NCBI GenBank assembly: GCA_028023455.1
Contig: JAQFVV010000206.1
Coordinates: 62,001-126,000 of the forward strand
Length of the DNA stretch: 64,000 nucleotides
Reading direction: 5' to 3'
Origin: Epiperipatus broadwayi
Lineage: Eukaryota; Onychophora; Udeonychophora; Euonychophora; Peripatidae
Both the position numbers and the translations under genes were made by a program. Shown here in pieces: positions 49,400 through 60,972 of this stretch. How positions within the stretch are numbered: the first letter of the stretch is position 1; every line of letters begins with the position of its first letter. A model generated the notes under the pieces. The model saw nothing but the letters and a program-made list of their open reading frames with translations, was not told the origin of the DNA and made no database searches.

Positions 49400-50110
49400 C
49401 TTGGCTGTTTGTCTTTTTAATTTCAGACATGCTGCTTATATATGTCTGATACACTTGCAAAATGTGCATATTGCTTTGTGGTATGGACATTATGTATGCT
49501 CATTGCATCTATAACAAAGCCATGGGCTATTTGATGCAGAATTATTTGAGCTGACTGAGTGCTGGGGTGACTCAGTGTTATGCTCAATTTTTTGCACTTC
49601 ATATTTTATATGTCTTTTTAATGGGTTAGCTTGACTAGCTATAGTTTCTGTTAGTTTTGCTTGAGCTACCACTGTCTCAAAATCTAGATCTGGAATCATT
49701 AAAATTTTCAGCCTCAAATCATGATTGTTTATGCCACAAATAGAACGATCATAAAGTGCTTCATTCATGAAGTCTTTGAAATTGCACTTCAAGGCTCATA
49801 TACAGATTTGTGTTGCAAATTCTCTAGATGTTTCTCCCTGTTTTTGTATTCTGAGAATAAAATGGTATCTCTGCATTATTGTCAAGGGTTTATGAGAAAA
49901 ATACTCTGTGAGAACTGTCAACACTCTATAAAGATCCAGCTCAGCTGGGATTACAGCCATAGATTGAGACTTAAATATTTCGTATGTTTGTGGACCTATT
50001 GTGGTCATTAGTGTAGCTAACTTTATCTCAGCCTTTTTTATATTGTTATCCTGTAGATAAAAAATCAAATGTACTTGATAATTTGGCCTAGAGTCAATTG
50101 CTTTATTCAT
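49400..50110 (-). pseudogene. Gag of element B with zinc knuckles (broken)
   Basis: The first minus-strand frame (50110-49796) runs from MNKAIDSRPN through TLMTTIGPQTYEIFKS, HKPLTIMQRYHFILRIQKQGE and REFATQI. The second frame (49792-49490) continues with MNEALYDRSICGINNHDLRLKI. These are hallmarks of Mag-type gypsy capsid. Zinc knuckles follow: a damaged CYRC.. unit, then a CX2CX4HX4C unit with spacing intact but interrupted by a stop (CTFC...H...C, about 49430-49475). The frame break between the two halves and the stops make it dead. Gag packages the element RNA and forms the particle. Confidence 0.85.
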
Positions 50111-50404
50111 CTTTTTTTATTTACCTGAGTAACCACTCATACTTGTTTTTATAGTTACATTATTGTAACTAACTCATTGAAGCTTTTTAACCAATGGAGT
50201 GAGCTTTTACGTTATCTTGCAAATAAAGCTCTTGTGATTGGTTGAAGCTTTTAATTGACACACCTTTATGCCTGCATTCAAATTTATTCAACAGTTTTAC
50301 ATTGTTATTTTTCTAAAAGAAAAATACCACATAATGAAATTACGGCAACATAAAATTTTTTTCAAAACAAAAAATAATAAACAAATACACATTCACGTAT
50401 TTTA

Positions 50405-50636
50405 TAATATAGTTTTCCAGCAGTGAGGGAAATTTTTTTCTCTGTTACTGTGCCAATTTGTTAAAACTGGTGTAGTTTATTCTAATTTTTTCAGCCTTGA
50501 GGGAAAAGGTTTTTCTGTTTTACTGCGACAAATTTGTAATAACTGGTGCAGTTTATTCTATATTTTTTTCAGCCATGAAGAAAAAATTTCTCTGTGACTG
50601 CACCAACTCTCATTGGCATGTTGACTGCACCAACTC
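50405..50636 (-). repeat. Leader tandem repeats with multiplied primer-binding site, element B
   Basis: The region next to the 5' LTR holds about three diverged units of roughly 75-85 bases, each with a '(t/g)actg.gcca' core followed by 'aactggtg.agtttattct'. At the LTR edge a 27-base unit is duplicated, so 'tgactgcacca' occurs at 50595-50605 and 50622-50632. The latter is the primer-binding site proper, four bases from the LTR. Confidence 0.7.
50622..50632 (-). other. Primer-binding site of element B (tRNA-Ser type)
   Basis: Minus strand TGGTGCAGTCA, four bases after the LTR. It resembles the TGGCGCAGTCG complement of tRNA-Ser 3' ends used by several gypsy elements. Both differences are CpG transitions. 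Confidence 0.65.
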
Positions 50637-51231
50637 TGTTGTGTTTGGTTAGGCTTGCAGGTTCATTACCAAAACCAACAGATACAAAAAGAACAACTAC
50701 TCAGCAATTAATATGTATAAATTATTATTACAAAATATATACACATGTTAGTTAAACAAATGTGCAAAAACAGTTGATATGCTTGAATCTGAGATAGTCA
50801 TGCAAAGTATGGAACTCACTTCCAGCTAATGATTAGCCTGCATCATGAGTTCTGGTAAGAAGACTTTTTCAGCTATGTAATTAGCTTGCCTCGAGTTGGC
50901 TCTAGTTCAGACTTAGCAGTTTCCACTCCATAGGTGGACTTGCCTCACTGTGTGGACATTTGAGATAATGACTAGATAAATACCTTTGCTGATGGCAGAA
51001 GGTTTTGTGGAGAGCAAGTTCTGTCATTCAGGTTAACAGAAGTAATTGCTCTCTGCCTTGCCTCCAAAAGGCTGACTATTTAAAGGCAGATTCCCTAACT
51101 TACTGAAAACACACGGATTCAGTGCGCAAACCCCAGTGAAGGTTTTAAGCCTTTGGATAGCAACTGGGCACTAGCCAATCAGGCAAGAAATTTGGAATAG
51201 TCCACTTCTGAAGGCAGGGTCAGATATGACA
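50637..51231 (-). repeat. 5' LTR of element B
   Basis: 595 bases with TG...CA ends on the minus strand; partner of 47988-48570. Numerous substitutions between the pair show that the insertion is not recent. Confidence 0.9.
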
Positions 51232-51236
51232 TCTAT

Positions 51237-52165
51237 ATTACAAAACTCTGTAGAAACATTTGATTCATTTCAATTTATAAAAATGCATTTTCTAAATTTA
51301 ATCAGTCACAATGCATACGCACATTTGTATATGTAGAAAGAATATTAAAAATAGATAGGTAAGAATTTGCTTAAATAATAACAATATTTAATTACTAGAT
51401 AGTTATTCAGTATATATAATGGCATACACAAAACATTTGACTGACTTTACTGTTTTTTTTAATTAGCAGAATTAATTAAATATATATATATCTATGTACT
51501 TCATAAATATTATATACAATTTATTTAACATTCAAAATTATTAATTTTGTCAAAAATTAAACAAATTAGATTCTTTGATAGAATAGTTGGATAATGGTGC
51601 AATATGGTTTAAGTGATCATCATTGCTGACTGTGTTGCCCTCTAGTGGTAAAGACTCTGTCGCAGATATCACTCCTTTTGTACAAGTTTTAAGTTAATAT
51701 AAATTTTGATAAGAACTTCTTTAACCTATTCTTAATTAAAAAAAATAACTTTTCTGTCTGTTAGTATATTATATATTGTTCAATTTTAAAAACAAATCAA
51801 AAAGGATAGGAATAAGAGATTGTTATTAAATCAATTAATTCTTTGTCATAAGATTTTTTGAATTAATAAAGCTAAAAGCAACATGATCTGACATTGACAT
51901 TAATTAAAAATAAAATCTGCTTGTATATGTTTAAATCCAAAATTAAATTGAAAGAATGAAAAATGAAATGATATAAATTTTTCACATTTCTTTTTACAAA
52001 TAAGAAATCATTTGCTTTTTTTTATCTTTTCCTTTTTTTTAGGGTTAAACTATAAAAAATGCAATTTTAATCTCTTTATAAAAGATTTTCTTTTTAAAAA
52101 AGAGATTACATCCCTTTGTTAAAACTTCTTTGCCTTCATATATCTCTATAAGACAAAAAATAATT
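51237..52165. other. A+T-rich DNA with one CTCF-like site
   Basis: No gene. 51635-51648 on the minus strand reads CCACTAGAGGGCAA, which fits the CTCF core consensus CCASYAGRKGGCR. A single match proves little, but the local sequence is otherwise bland. Confidence 0.35.
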
Positions 52166-52167
52166 TC

Positions 52168-52286
52168 GATTTTTGATAATATAAACAAGAAATATGGAAT
52201 CAGAATATCACAATATATATATATATATGTTGATAATATAAACAAGAAATATGGAATCAGAATATCACAATATATATATATATATG
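52168..52286 (+). repeat. Perfect 58-59-bp tandem duplication
   Basis: 'tgataatataaacaagaaat' through a TA tract is repeated twice with no visible differences, so the duplication is recent. The duplicated peptide in the plus-strand frame is a consequence of this. Confidence 0.85.
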
Positions 52287-53005
52287 TTGTAATGTCTAAA
52301 AGAATGCCAAGAAAAATGCATAACTTAACTGGAATCTAACTCCATAAATTCAAATACTTTTTGACCAATGAATAAGAGATGGCATAAATGTAGCTTTGAG
52401 ATCAGTAAGGTGTGTGAATATTTTCTTCTTATGTTTTATTAAGTCTTCCTCTATGATCCTACAATTAAGCATCATCAGTTTTGAAGTAGAATTTGGAACT
52501 CAATGAATAATTTCAAATCACTTGTTATTATAACTTATAAATCTAGTGAAAATTAATTCTCTTATTGTGATGTCACATTCTGCTTTACTTTCTCTACTCT
52601 ATTAATAACCCATACATATCCTGAATAATATATTCTTTTTCCTAGCTCAAATCATTACCTTCATATAAATAGTATCATTGCTAGATTGCATCTGATATAA
52701 GCCTCCTATTGCTTTTTATTCTTAGATATTATAAAAGAAAAAGAAACAAATATTTGCAAAATAAATATAATTCACAATAAAAATGAACATTTACAATAAT
52801 ATCTGACATCAAATTTGTGGCATCATATTAATTATAAAATATGAATTAACAATTTGCTCTATTTTAACATAATCTAAAATCTAGGAGTTTAAAAAACAAG
52901 TTATTTGTTTATTATTTAATTAAACCAATACAAATCACATGATCACCATTTATTATGCTCCTCATAACTGTTATTAAAACAGACAAAATAAAAACAGAAT
53001 AAGGA
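52287..53005. other. A+T-rich DNA, no gene seen
   Basis: No credible frame. Near 52967 'aactgttattaaaacagacaaaa' resembles the outer end of the hammerhead-palindrome family and may be an extra fragment of it. Confidence 0.4.
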
Positions 53006-53395
53006 AAACAGAACTTAAACATTTACTCAAGTAATTAAATAATATTAAAACAGGCAAAAATTTGTATACATATCGCCACTCAGTACAAGCCAGATTAATC
53101 AATGGATGCCAGAAGGCTTGTGCATAAAATCCCCATCTAGTGCCTACTCATCCAATAAATACAGACTAATCTCTGGCTTGTGGCCTTCATCAGTAAGGAG
53201 CATTGAATCTGAGAGCACTGCACATAGATCTTAGGATAGTGGATAAATTGGCACTAGATGGGGATATTATGCACAAGCCTTCCAGCAATCCATTGATTAT
53301 TCTGGGTTTGCACTGAGTGGCAATACATATATAGAGTTTTGCCTGTTTAATATTATTTAATTACTTGAGTAAATGTTCAAGTTCTGTTTTTATTA
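53006..53395. mobile_element. Hammerhead-family palindrome, longer arms
   Basis: The left arm (about 53006-53157) and right arm (about 53222-53395) are inverted copies. They extend past the unit end ('aaaacaggcaaaa') into 'catttactcaagtaattaaa', mirrored as 'ttaattacttgagtaaatg'. The middle holds a decayed hammerhead on the minus strand plus its upstream sequence ('ctctcagattcaatgctcctta'). Because the flank beyond the shared unit is also mirrored, the inversion includes former target DNA or a longer parent element. Confidence 0.75.
53158..53199 (-). ncRNA. Decayed hammerhead motif
   Basis: Minus strand: TCCTTA, box CTGATGA (intact), GGC/GCC stem II, box GAGA (GAAA mutated), TTAGTC, then TGTATT which no longer pairs well with stem I. 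Predicted inactive. Confidence 0.5.
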
Positions 53396-55887
53396 TATAT
53401 CTGTATGTATTGTATGTGAAAAACTAGTGATGTAAAATAATTTACATGTTGAATTTATAATATGAAATAGCTTAGATTACTCATTTATATAAATAAGTAA
53501 TCAAGCAAAAAATAATAATTCAAGATTACTAATTTAATATTTTATACATTAAGTGCTAAAAAAATTTGAAGCAGTTATTATTGTTGCTTATATTTCATAA
53601 AATATAAAATAAACATATTCAAATCCAATATTAACTTCATTAAAAATAGTTTATATATATATATGGTTAGTATTAAAATTAAATGAAAAAGTAGCAAGGT
53701 CATTAGATCTGATTGTCTTTTATACTATTCTGTATTTATTTATTAATCCTTTAAAGAAAATACAATCAACTTATTACATGTTTACTACAATTATGTGTAC
53801 AGACTGACAAGTACATGTGCAGAATACTTACCTTTAACCACTTAAAACATTCACCTTATTGTTTAGATTTTGGAGGTTTTAATATAAACAATCATCAAGG
53901 ATCTACATGAAATTTGCTTGTCATAAAGCCATGGAATGATCTCACATATGATTATGACAATAGATAATCTTTTTAAACTCTAAAATACATGTAGTAATAA
54001 AAAAAAAAAAAGAAAGCTCATGTTCAGTGTTACAAAGATGCCTGCTTAAGTATTAAAATCCCAAGTCTATATTGCACTGTATTATGATAAATAGCACAAC
54101 GTTCTTTTGAAAAAAATTCTTTGTCAATTGGCTTAATTATTAATTTGCAATAACTTATCATTTTCAGTATTCCTTCTTTATTAATCATATAAATATACAT
54201 GCATTTACTTTTATAAAGCACGCTTTCAATTTATTTATGTCTCCGGGATTTTAATTTTAAACTTTGATGAAATTATTTTAAAATAGTAGTTTACTCAATT
54301 TATATTTTTCTATTTTAAAAATAAGTGTTTTCAAACTTAATTCTATAACTAATTAGTAGATTGTACTTTTGCAAAGTGTAATGTCTTTGACTACTATAAA
54401 TAAACATGATAAATTAAAAACCATTGAGTTATTTTATTTCTATTTATCGTCAATAAAAAAAATAGATATTGCATTATCTAAAATTAAATGCTTAATTTTA
54501 AATATTGGAAAGAACAATTCAACTCTTATAAAAAAAACTTAAATATCACATGAATTAAAAAACAGTAATATAATTATGTTTTGTGACTAATCATTTTAGT
54601 TTTCTTTTAAAAAAATATTAAATTTAATTTATAGTTTGCACTTTTTAGATCTATTTTTAATTTTGCATGATTTTATTAATATACTTGTAAAGTACATGCT
54701 AGATTTTATCAGTTCAATTATTCAATTTTTATCATGGAATTTTTTATTATATTTTGCTTTCTGAGTAAAGGTATAGATTGAAGAATTGCTATTATATTTT
54801 ACAAACACATGAATATGTTTTCAATCTTTCATTATTTTAAGAAAAGTGTCAGTAAATTTCTGCATCCAGGCATTATTTAGCAGGGAAGAAACTTCCAGAG
54901 TATTTTGTGGAAATTTTATTGTTTATAAATTGACTTTACTTGGGTTAAAACGAAATATACTTTTTAAAACATTTTCTTAGAGTAAGTACAGATAATTTCA
55001 AGAGATTTTTAAAAAAATTATTATTCAGATATCTTTCTTGTGCTATTTAGAAGTATATGTTTGACATGACACTAAGTTTGAAGTTTGTCTTCAGCACTAA
55101 ATATCAAATTTGAATAATTATCTTTCTTCTAATCGTTAAGTAATATCAGTATGCATCATTACAAGAGCTAATAGCAACTAGAAAGAAAGTATTAATTTAC
55201 AACAATTTGTTTATTTTTTTTCCTGCTTGACATTCTAATTGTCCTTAGCAAAAAAAAAAAAAATCTAGAATATTTCATATAATTAACATTCTTAAATAAT
55301 TATAAAGGATTATGTTGTTTATTTTTATTATTATAACTTATTATTTACATATTATATGAAAAACTTAAAAGTGCATTTCTAACTGACTCGATTCTCTAGT
55401 GTGTAAAAAGAGTATTAAATCTATTTTCTGATTATACTAAATTTTATTTAATTCAACATGAACTTATACACACATTTTATTTTGTGTATATGATATTTTA
55501 TTTAGGTGTACTGTATTTCATTATTTAATATTAAATCTTTTAACATTCATAGTTTACAACCTATTTTACTAATTGTAAGTTATGTTACAACTATTTCAGA
55601 TGCAGCCCACAAAATAACTATTTCAATATTTCTGCATACATATCATTCCATAAATAAAATAATTTTAATGCCCAGAAATTTAAACCAACTACTCCTTAAC
55701 TTTTGAAATCTCTTTGTCAGAATTAAATATTATTTTTAATTTATAATCAAATATTTACCTCTAGTTATTTCTATAATATTATTATTTACTTATGTAGCTA
55801 AAATTTCTGTTTTATTAACTTTAGTTTTTTCCCTTCTGTTATTGTTCACACACTTTCAGATCATATTAATAAGATTTCTACATTTCT
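53396..55887. other. A+T-rich DNA, no gene seen
   Basis: A- and T-runs, one short TA tract near 53652, and low-complexity short frames. Nothing supports a gene. Confidence 0.45.
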
Positions 55888-55975
55888 GTAAACTTTTATT
55901 GCAAATATATATATATATATATATATATATTTGCAATAAAAGTTTACATCACTAATGTTATAATATATATATATA

Positions 55976-56014
<39 letters not shown>

Positions 56015-56024
56015 CATTAGTGAT
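55888..56024. repeat. Two adjacent hairpins with (TA)n apices
   Basis: Hairpin 1 (55888-55947): arms 'gtaaacttttattgcaaata' and exact complement around TA. Hairpin 2 (55949-56024): arms 'atcactaatgttata' and exact complement around TA-rich sequence. They lie one base apart. Confidence 0.85.
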
Positions 56025-57541
56025 TTGATGTAGGATAAGCAGCTATTTTGCTATCCACTTTTCAAAAGTCTTAGCAAAGTGATAGAATGGCAGTTGTTGA
56101 AACTCAAAATCTTTAGTTCACTGATCTGAGAACTTATTCTACTATATAAGCAGTATTTTTTTTTTAATTTTGAACATTAGAATTTTCTTTTCCTCTGTTA
56201 TAGTGTTAAATGTTATCTTTTTGAATTTATGATTTTGTGACTTGTTTTTTTTTTTTTGAAGATCATTTTATATACATGTGCAAGTAGATGGTATATATAT
56301 TCAATAACTAGTGCAAAATATTTGTTGTTTTTTTGTTATACAGTATTAGCAGAATTATTAATTTATAAAATTCTTTATATTGATCTTTACAAATAACTTT
56401 TTTTATTGTAATAAGATAAATTTTGAGTTTAGAGTAATCGAAATTATTTTCCACATTTTGTTTTACTAATGCAGTTTTGTATATGCATTTTATTTTATCA
56501 AATGTAATAGTATTCAATTCTTATAATTATATGCTGGACTTTTTCCAACATCTAGTTTAATTGCCAATTGTTTTTTTAAACTTAAACTTTATTTATACTT
56601 TTCAAAGTAACTATAACCATTATTAAAGCAATCAGCTTAATATACAATATATTTCGAGTAATATTCTTCTTCTCTCATTTTCAGGTGTTTCTAAACTGAT
56701 TAATAACAATTCTAGTATGGGATTCAAATCAATTATCTTTAAATCCCTGAATATTTAAGGATATGCTGTCACTATTAATGAATCTAAAACTCAGCAGTTC
56801 GTTTCTCATGTTTGTATATTGCAAGTCACCTAAAGAACAGAAGAGCATTGCGTTATACACTTTGAGTTATAATGTTCAATTTTTTTGCATTATCTACGGT
56901 TGAATGTACTTATAAAAGTTTAAATAAAGTTTAATTTTTTCTACAGGAAATGCCATTGTCACAAATTTTTAAATAAACAAGTATATTTAATTCATTGTAT
57001 TGTATTCAACTCCATAAAACTGATCTAGAAATGCTTTATTGTAATATCTTTTAATCAAAATTTATAAATATTGCAGGTGTTGCTATTTCATGGAAAGCCA
57101 TAATTATTCTTTCATTTTAACTTAATATAAATAATGGAAACTTAACTAATTAGAGTTTCTTAAATGAGTAAAATATTCTTCAGTACAAGGAATTGTAGTA
57201 GACTCCATAACTTAGATTATGTGCCATTTTCAATAAAGAACCAAGACTTGTAATTAAGATTTCTTATTCATATGGTCATTAATAACAAAATTAGAACTGT
57301 TTTTTTTTTTTTTCTGTAAATTATATCTGTATTTTTCTGTATGAAAAAATTTAATTCAATTATAATGTATGGAAATGCATGCATTTATGTATACATTAAT
57401 TTATACAAATGGACATAATAAAATATAAACTCATATAACATTACAATACTAGCCAAAACTAAAATTTTACTAAAATTCTTTAACAACCATGGTTTCATGT
57501 ATTAATAAATAGACCCTTTCAAATGAAATTCAATTAAACAT

Positions 57542-57545
<4 letters not shown>
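56025..57545. other. A+T-rich DNA, no gene seen
   Basis: No credible frame or RNA. Long T-runs occur near 56155, 56245 and 57300. It ends at the TA tract into which element C is inserted. Confidence 0.45.

Positions 57546-57599
<54 letters not shown>
57546..57599. repeat. (TA)n tract at the left edge of element C
   Basis: Mostly pure TA. The right edge of element C (after about 62860) also runs into TA repeats, consistent with insertion into a TA microsatellite. Confidence 0.9.
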
Positions 57600-57602
<3 letters not shown>

Positions 57603-59500
57603 AATGGGAAAAATATCTTTGAGATTCACATATACTGACCCCGGGAGCGCCACTAGTCCGAAAATAGGAACTAGACATTTATTTTAGGGTGGACAGGATA
57701 TGCGAATCAAAAGGCACCGAACGACACTCAGGGAGGAACAAGATATCTTAAATATTATTTAGACAGTTGAGAAATCAAAGCACAAAGACAAACGTCAGCC
57801 AAATTAAGTTTAAACAATTTATTAATTTTATTAAAGTTGTACAATAGAGTGAAGACATCTAGACATGAATACAAAAGTAGCTTATAGTAACATACACGTA
57901 TTTACCAGAGAGTGCACAAGAGTACGACAAACATGAAGGCATTAAACATTTTGGAAATAAAATTCTCTCACTTAAAATATAAGAAATGGTTAGGATAATG
58001 TCTTCTTGCTGGGCAGTTGTAAAATTACAAAAACAAACAACAACCCTAGCTTCCTGAATCAGGGATAATAAAACAGTTACTGTCCCATCGGAAATCGACG
58101 AAACCAGCGCGGACGTCCGAGCAGTAATATTCTAATTACTGTTGTTAAAATGCCGCAGGACTGCTGCACATAATACTACATTCAAAGTAAATGTGGTTGA
58201 TCTCACCTACAAGACAGCAACAGATATTTGATTACTATCTTACGTAATCCAGAAAAAAATAGACTATTTTCAGACAACCCAAAGAAATAACGTGACAAAT
58301 AGCCTGCAAAAAGATTTGTTGTTTGCACAAACAGCACAAACGAAACATGTTTAAAGATTCTTTATTGTACAACTAAGGGCAGGTAAATAAATAAAGATTA
58401 CGAAAACTGCCAATGTGTTTTGTAATTGTTAATGAAATAATCAGGTATATATTAAACATATAAAATACAATCACCTTATGCACCCCCTGATAAACGAAAA
58501 TTGCAAACAAACTTGGAATCTTAAAACTAAGATTCCAAGACACACTTTAAATACTAGAAAAGAGTACATACAGATAATAAATAATTAAAAAAACAATTAA
58601 TACCATTTTAAAACATATTTATCATTAGATTGAGTGGAGATTTAATTAAACACAATTTATTTACCCTGGCTAGAATAGGAAAAAGTTTAACTTAGAGTAA
58701 GACAGAGTCCTAGTGATTTAGTGACGAGTGCGCACTTTTGATAATAGTTAATCTTTCAGGTCCTTTGACAGCAGCAAGGTAGAGGCAGTGTTTATTTTAG
58801 AGGTTCATGGCATGACTGAAGAAGAGTTGGTAGTCATGGGTCCATCCTTTGTTTTAAATTAGCCAGACATTCTAATGATGGCAAAATTCACAGCGGTGGA
58901 TTTTGACATCTTGCACAGCAACAAAATTTGTCAATAATTATTTAAGTTTTTAGTAGGAATATAAACATCCAAGCAGCTACTCACAATGGTATCTCTTTGC
59001 AGGCCATAATCCAAGTGTGTATCTAATAATGAATCTCTTCTCTCTCCTAAAATTGGCAGGCTATCATTGCATCACTACATTTCCTGTGCAAAGCTTTCAT
59101 TAGTGTCCATTCTATATTCCAGGCAGGGCAAATATTAATTTCCCACTCACTCTAATTTAAGACTTCCAACCAAGGATAATTGAAACAAAAATGACAAATA
59201 CAAAACTAAATCTCCACTTTTTAGAATTAACTTTAAAAATAATTACAATAAAAGCAACAGGAATATATAATTAGCAAGCTTGCCTGTTTTTAATCAAATT
59301 GATTAAAACAGAAGGTGAAAGTAAACTATTTTCCAATCAATTTTATAAACATTAAATAATCTATTTTAAAATATAAATGCATATGTGTTTTAAATAATAA
59401 TAATAAAAAAAATTGAGCCTTAGACATTTAATAAAAATGAAGTTGTTTTCTTTTTTAATTTTAGTAATAAAACCATTGAATCGGAAATCAATTCAGCTCA
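57600..59500 (-). repeat. LTR of element C, left copy
   Basis: Nearly the same sequence as 60973-62860. It retains many CpG sites that are TpG or CpA in the other copy, for example 'cgggagcgcc' and 'agtccgaaa' near 57642-57662. The right boundary was set at the last shared bases and a CA end and is uncertain by several bases. Confidence 0.8.
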
Positions 59501-59722
59501 ACTGCCTCAACACGTGATCAAAAAAAAAAAAAAAAAACATTCCTGCAACTTTTTTTTTAAAACTAAAAACATTTCAAAAACTGCCCCTAGGAATTTGGCT
59601 GAATGCACTCATGAAAAATCAAAACAATATTTCATTTCTTACATTTATCCATTCTCATAAATCATTAACAATTTTTTTTGTCTGTTTTAAAACAATCCGT
59701 CCGATTGCTAAAAGCCGAACAT

Positions 59723-60585
59723 TTAACTTTTGTCCGGCGGTTCTTTTACTCTTTTTATTAATTTTCTAAAATAAGTTCCTTTCCCTCTCTTATATTTTAC
59801 CTGCCTAGAATTTATGATTTTGTCTCTTTCCCATTCTGTTTTGCTTTCTAGCGTATATACCTGAATCTTTTTTTTAACGAAACTTCCCAATTCTTCATCT
59901 TTTCCTACTTTATTTTTAGTCATATCAACACTAGTAAATAGCAACACTTCATTTCCCACAGACTTTTTACATGCCTTGAATAAAATTGCTTTATAAATGG
60001 CTTTTATTTCTGGTTTAAAATCATATTCCGAAAACTTTTCCTTAGTTTTAAACCCCTGTTCACAACTAACAGTTATTTTACTCAACCCATTTTTAACCTC
60101 TTGAGGTAACTTATAACTGTCTCCAAGATTTTCTTTCTCCACCATACTATCTATCTCTCTCCACTCTCTACTTATTTCAAACTTTATTTCCACCCTCTCT
60201 GTCCTAGTACTCTCCTGTGCTACTTCAATTTCTCTATCTTTTACGACTACTTTTTCTACTTCCTCACTCTCTTTACTCATCTCATTTTTCAAATCCTTTT
60301 CCATCTCCACTTCTTTTTGTTGAGTTTCTTCTACTCTTCCTGTCATTTCTCTTCTCATTTTTTTCATTTCTGCTCTCAGCTCCTCCAGTATTGTTTGTTG
60401 ACTCTCTTTTATTTCTAGCAACTCTTGTCATATTTCTTTCATCGCGGCTTGCAGACTTTGTTTCATTTCTATTATCAACTTTATCATCATCTGTGTCTCG
60501 CTCTCTTCTTCTATCTGGGGGTATTTAAATGAAACAGGGCTCTCTTCAAACCTGCCACCCTGTCACCTTCTTCTTTACCTTCCAT
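59723..60585 (-). pseudogene. Gag-like coiled-coil protein of element C
   Basis: The minus-strand frame starts at ATG 60583-60585 (MEGKEEGDRVAG) and needs a one-base shift to enter FEESPVSFKYPQIEEESE. It meets TGA at 60428-60430, then runs open for 232 codons to a stop at 59723-59725. Residues 40-130 are heavily charged with heptad spacing (LEELRAEMKKMRREM, then MEKDLKNEMSKESEEVEKV), a coiled coil. The second half contains KFSEYDFKPEIKAIYKAIL and a basic tail (RQVKYKRGKGTYFRKLIKR). No zinc knuckle or enzyme motif is seen. Position between LTRs suggests Gag, but no conserved capsid motif confirms it. Close to intact: one shift and one stop. Confidence 0.5.
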
Positions 60586-60972
60586 TTTTACACAAGGCTA
60601 ACTCACTATACTAACTTTTTTTTTTAAACAAAAATCTCAAATCAAATAAAATGCTATTTATTTATATGCAAGAAGACAACAAACTATTTTTACTACTTTT
60701 AAATTCGAAAATTTACTCCGCACAATTTTTTCTTTTTTTGTTTAAACAACAACAAAAAAAAACCTCTATTTATTATTTATGTCATATCAAAAAGACGAAC
60801 CCCATTCTACCAAACTGCTCCAACAATACATGCAATAATTATCAAAAATTGAACCTCCACCGACTAGATCTTGCCACTTACACCTGAAATCTTTCTCAAC
60901 CATCTAAACAAAATCTCACATGGGCTTGAAAACTCGGAAGCTCCATGTTGACATGCCAAAAATTACTATATA

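Larger units (their letters stand above)
47983..51236 (-). mobile_element. Gypsy (Mag-like) LTR retrotransposon B, internally deleted
   Basis: Two LTRs (47988-48570 and 50637-51231) start TGTCATATCTGACCC and end AACACAACA on the minus strand. They are flanked by the 5-base target duplication 'tctat' (47983-47987, 51232-51236). Internal order on the minus strand: primer-binding site, leader repeats, gag with zinc knuckles, protease, a jump to the last residues of pol, then polypurine tract. Reverse transcriptase, RNase H and the integrase core are absent. Total length excluding duplications is 3244 bases. All ends needed for mobilisation in trans are recognisable, so it may have moved as a non-autonomous derivative. 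Confidence 0.9.

Noticed and set aside
60217-60528. Plus-strand Leu/Phe/Ser-rich frame of 103 codons
   Set aside because: Antisense of the charged coiled-coil frame of element C. Leu/Phe/Ser bias is the expected complement of Glu/Lys/Arg codons.
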